A program made the position numbers and the translations under genes. The notes under the pieces are model-generated. The model was not told the origin of the DNA. It was given only the letters and a program-made list of their open reading frames with translations, and did not search any database. Shown piece by piece: positions 22,063 through 30,053 of a DNA stretch of 33,315 nucleotides. Numbering within the stretch: position 1 is the first letter of the stretch; every line of letters begins with the position of its first letter. The stretch covers positions 1 to 33,315 of IMG/VR virus record IMGVR_UViG_3300045135_003611. The stretch is one strand, 5' to 3'. Source of the stretch: a virus.

Positions 22063-22783
22063 TGCGAGTTTGCTGCCACCCAATGCTGTCACGCAGGAAA
22101 GAACACTTGAATCGGTCTTGGAACCCGGAACCGATCTACCCATTCCCATTCGTGATCTATGGAAACCGGATACCTGTCCCGCCTCTCTGTTGCCCTGGTT
22201 GGCATGGGCGCTTTCGGTCGATGAATGGGACAGTGACTGGCCAGAGGCGATCAAACGTTCCGTCATTGCACAGAGTGTTGCCATACACCGCAAGAAAGGA
22301 ACGGTTCATGCGGTACGGCGGGCATTGGAGATACTCGGTGTCCGGGTCGAACTACGGGAATGGTTCGAGCAGAATGCTGCACCCCATACCTTTTCTCTGA
22401 CAGCCTGGGCGGGTGAAAACTTCCAGGCCGAAGGCGAGCCACTGTTGACGCCACAGTATTACGCTGCGCTCAAACGTGCGGTGGATGCCGTCAAGCCGGT
22501 TCGATCCCATTACAACTTCAAGGTGGGAGCCCGGTTCTTTCGGGATCTCGGCATGCTGACAACGCTCGGTTCGACCCTGAGCCTGCGCCGCAATGCCAAA
22601 GCCATTCAGAGTCCGATTGCAGCGGCCATCGGTATTACATCCGGGTCGGCAGCACTGCCTATGAATCTGATGCGCCGCTGGGTCCAGCCTGCAAGTCTGG
22701 GGAATTTACAACTGGCCGCACCAATGACCGTGGTGACGCAAAGAGCCGTCACTCACGTAAGAGTTTCGATGGAGATGCAATGA
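22055..22783 (+). CDS. I: Tail protein I (P2 gpI-like)
   Basis: From the ATG at 22055 the product is 242 residues. The segment LESVLEPGTDLPIPIRDLWK, then CPASLLPWLAWALSVDEWD and HRKKGTVHAVRRALEILG, is the signature of the phage tail protein I family, a baseplate component linking J to the tail fibre. An upstream in-frame ATG (21992) would lie inside J. It is coupled to the fibre gene by an ATGA overlap at 22780. Confidence 0.92.
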   Translation: MSDASLLPPNAVTQERTLESVLEPGTDLPIPIRDLWKPDTCPASLLPWLAWALSVDEWDSDWPEAIKRSVIAQSVAIHRKKGTVHAVRRALEILGVRVELREWFEQNAAPHTFSLTAWAGENFQAEGEPLLTPQYYAALKRAVDAVKPVRSHYNFKVGARFFRDLGMLTTLGSTLSLRRNAKAIQSPIAAAIGITSGSAALPMNLMRRWVQPASLGNLQLAAPMTVVTQRAVTHVRVSMEMQ

Positions 22784-23667
22784 GTAACACATTAATACCG
22801 GTGATTACCCAGGTTGGGTTACAGGCAGTATTCAATGCCAGCAACTCCGGCCTGCAGGCAGAGATCACGGAAATCGCTCTGGGTGATCAGGGCTGGCAAC
22901 CCGACAATGCCGCCACTGGTTTGAGAAATGAACGACGACGTATCCAGATCAGCAATGGTGAACGGATTGCGCCAACTCAAATTCATATCACCGCCGTTGA
23001 GGACGGCACCCAGCTGGAATACTGGGTACGGGAAGTCGGCTTTTATCTGGCGGATGGCTCCTTGTTGGCCATATGGAGTCACGAGACACAGGCGCTGGCA
23101 TACAAGGCGGCAGGTGTTGATCTATTGCTGGCCTTTGATATGGCGCTTGCGGCGCTACCCGCAGAGAGTGTCACGGTCGTTGGTACTGGCGGCGTCAGTT
23201 TGCCACCGGCAACGACCGTCAAACTGGGTGTGATGCGCTTTGCCACCACTACGGAGGCAAAAGCGGGAACCATCCATGACAAGGCCGTGACGCCAAAGGG
23301 TATGCGGACACATGGCGATGCGCGTTACTCGAAACTGTCGCATCAGCACGATGCGGCCTATGCGGCGCTGTCGCACTTGCATGACGACAGGTATATCCAG
23401 TTATCGGATGCACCCCGGGCGGTATATGTCGATGTGCGATCCACGGGTAATACCGCGAATGCATCCACTGCACTGAACTGGGCGCTGGCCATTCACCCCA
23501 ATAGTGGGTTTAGCAATAACGATCACATCATCGTCCTGTATCGCAACCGCTATGTGCGTGGCACTGGCAACGGCAGCGCCTGGTGGACTGATGACCGAAC
23601 CACAACCTTTATCAAAGCCGGTAGCTGGCGTGCCATTGCTACCAGCACCAATGGCTACTGGGGATAA
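22780..23667 (+). CDS. H: Tail fibre protein (P2 gpH-like N-terminus, short)
   Basis: Residues 1-150 match the tail-collar fibre domain (DUF3751 type): LIPVITQVGLQAVFNASNSG, LEYWVREVGFYLADGSLLAI and AYKAAGVDLLLAFDMAL. A linker (VKLGVMRFATTTEAKAGTI, then AVTPKGM) follows, then a collagen/shaft-like HQHDAAYAALSHLHDDRYIQ repeat and a compact C-terminal domain ending in STNGYWG. At 295 residues it is much shorter than P2 gpH (669). The C-terminal 90 residues are the likely receptor-binding part and would be expected to vary between relatives. Confidence 0.85.
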   Translation: MSNTLIPVITQVGLQAVFNASNSGLQAEITEIALGDQGWQPDNAATGLRNERRRIQISNGERIAPTQIHITAVEDGTQLEYWVREVGFYLADGSLLAIWSHETQALAYKAAGVDLLLAFDMALAALPAESVTVVGTGGVSLPPATTVKLGVMRFATTTEAKAGTIHDKAVTPKGMRTHGDARYSKLSHQHDAAYAALSHLHDDRYIQLSDAPRAVYVDVRSTGNTANASTALNWALAIHPNSGFSNNDHIIVLYRNRYVRGTGNGSAWWTDDRTTTFIKAGSWRAIATSTNGYWG

Positions 23668-23670
23668 CCG

Positions 23671-24204
23671 ATGAAAGTCATTCTCGTATTCAACAAATTC
23701 ACCGACCAGTACATCGGTATGACCTACGGTACCGAAGCCATGGCGCTTGCCGAGGATAAATGCGACCACACGCACTTCCAGTACAAGACGGTCGACATGG
23801 ACCCGGAGGCAGAGACCTGGGAAGGCGATTTCGCCACTGGAAAGATTATCCCACTGGCGCAACAGACCACCGTGATTTCCGAAACGGAACTGGATGCAGA
23901 CTGTCAGGACAAGATCTTCCGTCAGTACCGGTACTACCATCAGCTGAATGTGGTCTACGGTGTGCTGGATCAGCTGATTGCCGCCGTGGCACTGGATGAA
24001 TCCCTGTTGGCCGACTATCGGCAAATGCAGACCTATATCCGCAAGATTGTAGAAAACAACAGTCGTTACAAGGAAGCCTATGCCCAGCAGGAGGGTTACG
24101 AATATCTGGACAAGCCAAGCGAGCGGGACCGTCTGAATGCCCAGCTCGAAGGCGGGCTGCATGAGGTGATGGGTCGTTCTACCCACCCGGGTACACCACA
24201 ATGA
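23671..24204 (+). CDS. Unknown tail-fibre-linked protein (177 aa)
   Basis: I do not recognise the family. It starts three bases after the fibre stop and overlaps the next gene by ATGA, so it belongs to a fibre cassette. The N-terminal 60 residues are beta-rich with aromatic residues (MKVILVFNKFTDQYIGMTYG). The middle (ETWEGDFATGKIIPL) resembles the short strand-turn segments of tail-fibre assembly proteins. The C-terminal 100 residues are helical with many Tyr and Gln. A fibre-assembly chaperone is possible by position; a virion-associated protein is the alternative. Confidence 0.7.
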   Translation: MKVILVFNKFTDQYIGMTYGTEAMALAEDKCDHTHFQYKTVDMDPEAETWEGDFATGKIIPLAQQTTVISETELDADCQDKIFRQYRYYHQLNVVYGVLDQLIAAVALDESLLADYRQMQTYIRKIVENNSRYKEAYAQQEGYEYLDKPSERDRLNAQLEGGLHEVMGRSTHPGTPQ

Positions 24205-24686
24205 TTGAAATAACCCGGCATATCTCCAACTCAGAGGCTGCCCAATTACGCGCCCAGATACGGTCGCTGGACAAAGCCTACTGGCAGGACCGCTCCAAGC
24301 ACAATCTCAATCTGGGCGTGGATAACTCGGTTGGTCAGTATTACTCCTGCGGGCAGGTTTCCTGTCCGGCAGAACTGAGTGAACTGATCGAATCCATTGC
24401 ACCGGAGTGTCCCGGATACGAACTTGAAGAATGGATCATCAACTGGACGCCTGAAGGTGGATTCATGCCACCTCATATCGATAACGAAGGCTATCTGCGT
24501 ATCGGCATTCTATGTCTTCAATCTGATAGCGGTGCCTTCATCTGGTATCGCGACAATAACCTGAATCAGCCTGAGCGGATAAACGATATCGCAGGCCAGT
24601 TAATCCACATAGACGACATCACCCAGATCCATGCCGTGGCTCCTGCCTGCATGGATCGTTACGTGATCATATTTCTCTACAGGTAA
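24201..24686 (+). CDS. Putative 2OG-Fe(II) oxygenase-like protein in the tail-fibre cassette
   Basis: The 161 residues show a double-stranded beta-helix pattern with GGFMPPHIDNEGYLRIGILC near 86-105, SGAFIWYRD at 110-118 and AGQLIHIDDITQIHAV at 131-146. His92-x-Asp94, His144 and Arg153 give HxD...H...R, the iron and 2-oxoglutarate binding signature of prolyl-4-hydroxylase-like enzymes, with normal spacing (49 residues between D and H, then 9 to R). No signal peptide is present. In the fibre cassette it could hydroxylate a fibre protein or modify a host or DNA target. The fold call is from motifs only and no substrate is known. Confidence 0.65.
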   Translation: MIEITRHISNSEAAQLRAQIRSLDKAYWQDRSKHNLNLGVDNSVGQYYSCGQVSCPAELSELIESIAPECPGYELEEWIINWTPEGGFMPPHIDNEGYLRIGILCLQSDSGAFIWYRDNNLNQPERINDIAGQLIHIDDITQIHAVAPACMDRYVIIFLYR

Positions 24687-24692
24687 TTCACT

Positions 24693-25196
24693 ATGACGCA
24701 AATCAAACCCGCACTGCTGAGTGCGGCGCAGTCGGCTGCGCTTTTGAAATCTGCCAATGAGCACTTGAGCCAGTTTATGCCCAGCCATGGTGTATTCCGG
24801 CGTATGGGGATCAATGGCGTCGATGCGCTGTCGGAGTACGAATTTCTCAAGCGCTGGAAGTTTCCCGATGCCCTTAACCTGGTTTATGAGCAGCAGGTGC
24901 CTGCAGCACTGCAGCAAACCAGTAACGAAGCATGGCTGTTGCGCTTTCCAACGGGTGGTTTTCTGGACCAGTGCCGCGCCAGCAAGCCACTGTTCAATTG
25001 CCTGTCCATCCCGTTGAACGATGGTGGTCAGTTCACTATCTGGGAAAACGGAGAACCTGTAACCCATACCAACAAAGCGGGCGATGGTTATCTGTTTTCA
25101 TTGGCTGACTACCACCAGGTGCCGCCAGCCACACAGGATGACCTGTATCTCTGTTTTCTGTTTCTCAACCATATCGAGGTGATGAACAATGCCTGA
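24693..25196 (+). CDS. Protein related to its neighbour by fold pattern, lacking the HxD motif
   Basis: The 167-residue product starts seven bases after the oxygenase-like gene and overlaps the sheath gene. Its C-terminal half follows the same order of elements: FPTGGFLDQCRA near 85-96, GGQFTIWENG at 111-120, KAGDGYLFSLADYHQV at 128-143 and a final beta strand. The positions of the catalytic HxD are replaced (approximately Cys94 and Ala96). His141 is kept and the Arg is not evident. It may be an inactive relative or a partner of the first protein. The N-terminal 70 residues have no partner motif. Confidence 0.55.
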   Translation: MTQIKPALLSAAQSAALLKSANEHLSQFMPSHGVFRRMGINGVDALSEYEFLKRWKFPDALNLVYEQQVPAALQQTSNEAWLLRFPTGGFLDQCRASKPLFNCLSIPLNDGGQFTIWENGEPVTHTNKAGDGYLFSLADYHQVPPATQDDLYLCFLFLNHIEVMNNA

Positions 25197-26415
25197 ACAA
25201 TTTTTACATGGGGTGGAGGTCGTTGAAATTGACAGCGGCCCACGCCCGATTCGAACCGTCCGTTCATCCGTTATCGGACTGATCGGTACAGCACCCGCAG
25301 CGGATGAGGATCAATTTCCCTATCACATGCCGGTGCTGATTGCCGGTAGCCGCAAGGAGGCCGCCGGTCTTGGCAGTGAAGGTACGTTACCTGCGGCCAT
25401 CGATGACATCTTTGACCAGACCGGTGCCATGATCGTGGTGATCCGGGTGCCGGACTTTGGTGGTGAATTCGGGGGCGAAGAGTTCCCTGTCTTCGATGGA
25501 GAGCTGGGATTCGCTCCCTGGTTACCCAACATCTCGGAAATTATTGGTGGCGTGGATGAAGAAACCGGGCAGTACCTCGGAATTCAGGCCTTTCTGGCTG
25601 CCGAGAGTGAAGTCCATGTCACGCCTCGGATTCTGATTGCGCCCGAGTACAGCCACAATCCGGCAATCGCCAACGAGCTTTTGAGTGTGGCCGAACGGCT
25701 GAGAGCAGTGGTCATCGCCGATGGTCCCAATATGAGCGACACAGAGGCCATTGATTACCGTGAAATGTTCGGCAGTCCCCGCCTGTATCTGGTCGATCCA
25801 TGGGTGAGAACCTGGGATGTGAATATCGATGCCGAAGTGGTGCGCCCGGCAAGCGCCCGGGTCGCCGGGCTGATCGCCAAGTCGGATGCCGAGCGCGGTT
25901 TCTGGTGGTCGCCGAGTAACCGGGAGATCAGAGGCGTACTGGGTACGGCGCGTTCGGTGGATTTTGCACTGGGCGATGTCAACGCCAGAGCCAACTATCT
26001 CAATGAGCATGAAGTAACCACGATTATCCAGAAGACCGGCTTTCGCCTGTGGGGTAACCGTACCTGCTCAGCCGATCCCAAGTGGGCGTTTCTCAGCGTG
26101 CGGCGTACTGCCGATATGATCAACGAATCATTGCTGCGTGCGCACATGTGGGCCGTTGATCGCAATATCACCAAGACCTATCTGGAAGATGTACTGGAAG
26201 GCGTCAATGCCTACCTGCGTCATCTTCGAACAGTGGGGGCAATTATCAACGGTCGTGCCTGGGCTGATCCTGATCTGAATACACCCGATCAGATATCTCA
26301 GGGCAAGGTCTACATCGACTTTGATTTTACACCGCCATATCCGGCAGAACACATCACCTTCCGTAGTCATCTGGTTAACGACTATCTGGTTGAAGTGCTG
26401 CCTGAAGTCGCATAA
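25189..26415 (+). CDS. FI: Tail sheath protein FI (P2-like)
   Basis: The 408-residue protein matches the contractile sheath family in length (P2 FI is 396) and motif: FLHGVEVVEIDSGPRPIRTV at the N-terminus, VRSSVIGLIGTAPAAD, GFRLWGNRTCSADPKWAFLS and a C-terminal domain with YIDFDFTPPYPAEHITFRSH. Sheath subunits contract to drive the tube through the host envelope. It overlaps the preceding gene by 8 bp and is followed by the tube gene in P2 order. Confidence 0.95.
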   Translation: MPEQFLHGVEVVEIDSGPRPIRTVRSSVIGLIGTAPAADEDQFPYHMPVLIAGSRKEAAGLGSEGTLPAAIDDIFDQTGAMIVVIRVPDFGGEFGGEEFPVFDGELGFAPWLPNISEIIGGVDEETGQYLGIQAFLAAESEVHVTPRILIAPEYSHNPAIANELLSVAERLRAVVIADGPNMSDTEAIDYREMFGSPRLYLVDPWVRTWDVNIDAEVVRPASARVAGLIAKSDAERGFWWSPSNREIRGVLGTARSVDFALGDVNARANYLNEHEVTTIIQKTGFRLWGNRTCSADPKWAFLSVRRTADMINESLLRAHMWAVDRNITKTYLEDVLEGVNAYLRHLRTVGAIINGRAWADPDLNTPDQISQGKVYIDFDFTPPYPAEHITFRSHLVNDYLVEVLPEVA

Positions 26416-26427
26416 CGGGAGACACCA

Positions 26428-26931
26428 ATGCTGGATGACATTCTGAAAAATATGGCCCTGTTCGTCGACGGGCGGGGTTACGCAGGCAATGTGGAAGAAC
26501 TGACGCTGCCAAAACTCACCATGAAGACCGAAGAGTTCCGGGGTGGCGGCATGGATGCACCCATCGAGGTGGAGATGGGCATGGAGAAACTCGAATGCGA
26601 GTTTACGCTCACCCGCTTCGATAAAGAGGTGCTCAAACTATTCGGGCTGGCTCCGGGCCGGGTGATGCCGCTGACGGTTCGCGGTGCCGTGGTATCTGAC
26701 AACGGCACGCAAACACCGGTGGTGGTCAATCTTCAGGGCACCATCCGAGAGATGGACCCGGGAAATTGGAAGCCGGGTGAGAAAGCCACGCTCAAGTTTG
26801 CCATCGCCTTGCGCTACTACAAGTTGAGCCATGGCGGTGAGGTGATACACGAAATCGATATCCCGAATATGGTTCGGGTGGTCGGCGGTGTGGATCAACT
26901 GTCTGAAATTCGTAATGCGCTTGGCGTTTAA
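26428..26931 (+). CDS. FII: Tail tube protein FII (P2-like)
   Basis: The 167-residue product matches the P2 FII tube family (172 residues in P2): DGRGYAGNVEELTLPKLTMK near the start, followed by EEFRGGGMDAPIEVEMGMEK and KFAIALRYYKLSHGGEVIHE. It polymerises into the inner tube around the tape measure protein. It lies 12 bp after the sheath gene. There is no irregularity. Confidence 0.94.
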   Translation: MLDDILKNMALFVDGRGYAGNVEELTLPKLTMKTEEFRGGGMDAPIEVEMGMEKLECEFTLTRFDKEVLKLFGLAPGRVMPLTVRGAVVSDNGTQTPVVVNLQGTIREMDPGNWKPGEKATLKFAIALRYYKLSHGGEVIHEIDIPNMVRVVGGVDQLSEIRNALGV

Positions 26932-26948
26932 TCAACGAGGTCATAATC

Positions 26949-27230
26949 ATGGAAACCCAAACTTACTACGTCATCAAACCAACGACTCATAACAAAACCA
27001 AAGTCACCCACGGTGACCGGCTGGAACTGACCGGGGAACAGGCGCGGCCTCTGATCAACGGCGGATTCATTGGTACCGACAAGGCCAGTGCTATCCGTAT
27101 CGGTGAACTGGCAGCAGCACTCGACAAGGCCGAAGCCGAAATCAAGTCGCTACAAGGTCAGATTGCCAACGATACATCCGAAGCACCGGTGAAGGCAGAT
27201 ACGCCAAAGACAGAGGCCAGTAAATCATGA
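26949..27230 (+). CDS. Small tail-region protein with coiled-coil segment (93 aa)
   Basis: The 93-residue protein has an N-terminal beta module (GDRLELTGEQARPLINGGFI) similar in pattern to the start of the 113-aa protein at 18519. A helical segment follows (IGELAAALDKAEAEIKSLQG) that could form a coiled coil, and a disordered Thr/Glu/Lys tail ends it. It lies between the tube gene and E and overlaps E by ATGA. P2 has no equivalent here as far as I recall. Function unknown. Confidence 0.75.
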   Translation: METQTYYVIKPTTHNKTKVTHGDRLELTGEQARPLINGGFIGTDKASAIRIGELAAALDKAEAEIKSLQGQIANDTSEAPVKADTPKTEASKS

Positions 27231-27466
27231 GCACCATCGAAATCAAATATCCGATCAGTGTGGACGGGGTGAAGGTGAAGTCCCTCAAACTGCGCCGTCC
27301 CAAAGTACGGGACATGCTGAGTGTCGAGTCGGGCCAAATTTCCGATGCCGAGAAAGAGATCAACCTGTTCGCCAATCTCTGTGAAGTGACACCGGAAGCC
27401 TTGATGGAACTGGATATGTCGGACTACGCCAAACTTCAAAAGGCTTACCAGGATTTTTTGTCTTAA
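27227..27466 (+). CDS. E: Tail assembly chaperone E (P2 gpE-like), unshifted product
   Basis: The 79-residue product matches the gpE family: KYPISVDGVKVKSLKLRRPK, followed by VRDMLSVESG and LCEVTPEALMELDMSDYAKL. Together with the frameshift form it coats the tape measure protein during tube assembly. It ends at TAA 27464-27466, four bases after the slippery heptamer. In P2 the E/E' pair is required for tail assembly. Confidence 0.88.
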   Translation: MSTIEIKYPISVDGVKVKSLKLRRPKVRDMLSVESGQISDAEKEINLFANLCEVTPEALMELDMSDYAKLQKAYQDFLS

Positions 27467-27600
27467 ACCCACCCGAGGCGCGACGCGCCTGTATCGCCCT
27501 GGCTTCCCATACCGGGTGGCCGCTTTCTGAATTACTCGAACTGGATGGTCATGAGCTCATGGCCTGGCTTGAGGCGTGCCCGACATCCAGGGATGGATAA
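27227..27600 (+). CDS. E': Frameshifted tail assembly chaperone E+E' (P2-like)
   Basis: A -1 shift at 27454-27460 joins the 78 codons of E to a 46-codon extension. The extension is read from 27460 to TAA 27598-27600 and begins VLNPPEARRACIALASHTGW, with LLELDGHELMAWLEACP later. Those residues are protein-like and match the role and place of P2 E', giving a 124-residue fusion. A hairpin GGCGC-GAC-GCGCC (27477-27489) lies 16 bases downstream of the slip site. P2 uses the same heptamer. The extension has no ATG of its own near its start, which supports frameshifting. Confidence 0.85.
27454..27460 (+). promoter_or_regulatory. Programmed -1 frameshift site T TTT TTG
   Basis: The heptamer T TTT TTG is in the zero frame of gene E (codons TTT at 27455 and TTG at 27458). 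It is the same slippery sequence known for the P2 E/E' frameshift. The zero-frame stop follows two codons later. Confidence 0.88.
27477..27489 (+). other. Hairpin downstream of the E frameshift site
   Basis: GGCGC (27477-27481) and GCGCC (27485-27489) form a tight stem over GAC, extended by an A-T pair on each side. The 16-base spacing to the slippery site is longer than usual for a stimulatory hairpin, so its effect is uncertain. Confidence 0.45.
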
Positions 27601-27680
27601 GTGTCGCGGGAGGCACGACTGCAGGGATGCAGGAGGTAGAGCAACGCAAGGAGCAGTTGCCGAGGACGCCGGGAGCGACC
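27585..27680. repeat. Structured element, copy B (complex, between E' and tape measure)
   Basis: Two GGGA-loop hairpins are visible: ATCCA-GGGA-TGGAT (27585-27598, overlapping the E' stop) and CTGCA-GGGA-TGCAG (27619-27632). A GCAAC/GTTGC stem (27641-27660) follows. An outer GTCGC (27603-27607) / GCGAC (27675-27679) pair, the same as in copies C and E, encloses the last parts. The rest of the gap to the tape measure start at 27700 holds only its RBS. Confidence 0.6.
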
Positions 27681-27699
27681 GACAACTGGAGAAAGGTAA

Positions 27700-29997
27700 G
27701 TGAAAAGTTCTTTCAAACTGGCCATCCAGATCGGTGCAGCCGTCAGTGGCAGCTTCAAAACCGCAGTACGAGGTTCACAGGTCCAGCTGAATCAGCTGGG
27801 GGGAACGCTGAAAAAACTGCGTTCCCAGCAGCAGGCCATCGGTAAATTCGAACTGGCAGAGACCAATCTGGGCAAGGCCCGAGTTTCCTACAATGCTGCT
27901 GCCAAAGAGGTCATGCGTCTGCGTAAGGAGATGGCGGCGACCGATCAGCCCAGCAAGAAGCTGGTTCAGTCTTTCGAATCAGCCAAACAGAAAGCGGCAA
28001 GCCTGTCGGTCAAACTCGCTTCTCAGAAAGACAAGCTGCGGCAGGTACGGCGAGAGCTGGATGGTGCGGGGATCGATACCCGGAATCTGGCCAGTGAGAA
28101 CCAGCGGCTTGGTTCCACCCTGGACCGGTTAAACACCAAGTACAAAAAACTGACTCAGTCCATGCGTGCGCAGGAAGCCGTGAAGGCTCAGCGTGCCAAT
28201 CTACGGGGTCAATTATTTGATGCGGTAGCACTGGGTACCACCATTGCTGCACCCATCAAGGTGGCCGTGGATTTTGAACAGTCCGTTGCCAAGCTTGGTG
28301 CCATCACCCGGGCTGATGAGCAATCGTTACAATCTTTGGAAGCGACTGCCCGAAAGCTGGGTGAGACGACGCTCTTTACCGCCAGCCAGAGTGCGGAGGC
28401 CATGACCTTTCTGGGAATGGCAGGATTCAAGACCAATCAGATCCTGGAAGCCACGCCGGGCATGCTGAATCTTGCCCAGGCGGCCGGTAGTGATCTGGCT
28501 GAAACAGCGGACATTGCCTCCAACATCCTCAGTGGATTTTCGCTTGAGGCCGGACAAATGGGGCGTGTGGGTGATGTTTTGTCAGCCACATTCACCAGCT
28601 CGAATACCACCTTGCAGATGCTCGGGGACACGCTGAAATACGCGGCACCCGTCGCCAGCGCCACAGGGGCTTCACTGGAAGAAGTGGCAGCCATGGCCGG
28701 TCTGCTGGGTAATGTAGGTATTCAGGGCAGCATGGCAGGCACTGCCTTACGGGCTGCGTTCTTACGACTGTCTGCACCGCCCAAAATGGCAGCTGATGCC
28801 ATCGCGGAACTGGGACTCAGTGTGAAGGATGCGGATGGCAATCTGCGTCCTATCCCCGAGATTCTCAAAGAGATCGGTGCGGCAACCGAATCCATGGGCT
28901 CGGCGGAACAGGCCGAGGTGATCAAGAAATTGTTTGGCAGTGAAGCCGCTGCCGGAATGACCGAACTGCTCAAGCAGGCAGGCACCGGTGCGCTGGATGA
29001 CTATATCGCCCAGCTGCAGCAGGCCAAGGGCACCACCGATGAAATGGCCCGGAAAATGGGCAGCACCACCAGCGGTGCCTTGAAACGCCTGGGCAGCGCC
29101 ATGGAGAGTATGGCGATCAGTCTGGGCAACGTGTTATTGCCTACAGTTGCAGCCGGTGCCGAGATCTTCGCTTCCTTCGCCAGCTGGGTTTCAGCGGCAT
29201 CGCAAGAATATCCCTTGCTGACCAAGGTGGTTGTTGGTGCCACAGCCGGTCTGATCGTTTTGAAGGTCACCGCCATTGCCGGTGCCTATGCGTTTACCTT
29301 CTTGAAAGGTGGTGTGCTGACACTGGTAACGGCATACAGAACCTTGAGTGCCGGACTTGCATTGGCACAGCTGGGCATGACCCGCATGAATGTACTGGCC
29401 GGACTGAGTGCGGCAAGAATGGGCATTGTCACCGCCGCCCAGTGGGCGCTGAACATCGCTATGACGGCCAATCCCATCGGTTTGATTGTGGCAGGTATTG
29501 CGGCACTGGCTGGTGCGGCCTATCTGCTATTTCAGAACTGGGAGCCTATCGGAGAGTTCTTCGGCAATCTCTGGCAAGGCGTAAAGGATATGACATCTGC
29601 CGCAGTCGACTGGATTGTTGGCAAGCTGGAGTTTCTCGGCAAGCCAATGGAGATGCTGGGTAAGGCATGGGATGCGGTGACCGGCTGGTTCGACGATGAA
29701 GATGAAACCAAGCCCGGACCGAAAAAGAGCATCGGCCGGTTGACCCGGTCTACTGTGGGCACCGCATTGGTGGCATCCACGCCTGTCATAGCTGCATCGC
29801 CATCACCGGATTTGCCCGATGTGGTCCTGCAATCCCGGCCACCTGTTGAACAGGTCATCCAGATCGATGCGCCGATCACGATTCATGCACAGCCTGGTAT
29901 GGATGCACGCGCCATTGCGCTTGAAGTGCAAAAGGCACTGGAACAACAGAAAAATAGAGCGATGAGTGACCGGCGCTCAGCACTATACGATGTATAG
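27700..29997 (+). CDS. T: Tail tape measure protein (P2 gpT-like)
   Basis: The start is a GTG at 27700 with GGAGAAAGG at 27688-27696. Residues 1-160 are helical and Lys/Gln-rich (coiled coil). The TP901-type core follows: VDFEQSVAKLGAITRADEQS, TLFTASQSAEAMTFLGMAGF and the later GSMAGTALRAAFLRLSAPPK. Hydrophobic segments near residues 500-610 may form transmembrane-like helices, as in other tape measures that insert into the host inner membrane. At 765 residues it compares with 815 in P2, implying a tail slightly shorter than P2. Its stop codon lies inside hairpin I of structured copy C. Confidence 0.93.
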   Translation: MKSSFKLAIQIGAAVSGSFKTAVRGSQVQLNQLGGTLKKLRSQQQAIGKFELAETNLGKARVSYNAAAKEVMRLRKEMAATDQPSKKLVQSFESAKQKAASLSVKLASQKDKLRQVRRELDGAGIDTRNLASENQRLGSTLDRLNTKYKKLTQSMRAQEAVKAQRANLRGQLFDAVALGTTIAAPIKVAVDFEQSVAKLGAITRADEQSLQSLEATARKLGETTLFTASQSAEAMTFLGMAGFKTNQILEATPGMLNLAQAAGSDLAETADIASNILSGFSLEAGQMGRVGDVLSATFTSSNTTLQMLGDTLKYAAPVASATGASLEEVAAMAGLLGNVGIQGSMAGTALRAAFLRLSAPPKMAADAIAELGLSVKDADGNLRPIPEILKEIGAATESMGSAEQAEVIKKLFGSEAAAGMTELLKQAGTGALDDYIAQLQQAKGTTDEMARKMGSTTSGALKRLGSAMESMAISLGNVLLPTVAAGAEIFASFASWVSAASQEYPLLTKVVVGATAGLIVLKVTAIAGAYAFTFLKGGVLTLVTAYRTLSAGLALAQLGMTRMNVLAGLSAARMGIVTAAQWALNIAMTANPIGLIVAGIAALAGAAYLLFQNWEPIGEFFGNLWQGVKDMTSAAVDWIVGKLEFLGKPMEMLGKAWDAVTGWFDDEDETKPGPKKSIGRLTRSTVGTALVASTPVIAASPSPDLPDVVLQSRPPVEQVIQIDAPITIHAQPGMDARAIALEVQKALEQQKNRAMSDRRSALYDV

Positions 29998-30040
29998 GAA
30001 ATACAAGTGTCGCGTGAGCCAGGGATGGCGGTAGCGACCG
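29991..30040. repeat. Structured intergenic element, copy C (upstream of gpU)
   Basis: Hairpin I is TGTAT-AGGAA-ATACA (29991-30005). Hairpin II has outer GTCGC (30009-30013) / GCGAC (30034-30038) and inner GCCA-GGGA-TGGC (30018-30029). The gpU start lies 14 bases beyond. Copy E has the same 30-base outer span. Confidence 0.7.
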
Positions 30041-30053
30041 ATGAGGTAAATAT

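Noticed and set aside
23401-24201. Minus-strand open frame of 266 codons
   Set aside because: It is opposite the fibre end and the 23671 gene, both coupled to their neighbours by tight spacing; composition looks like a shadow frame.
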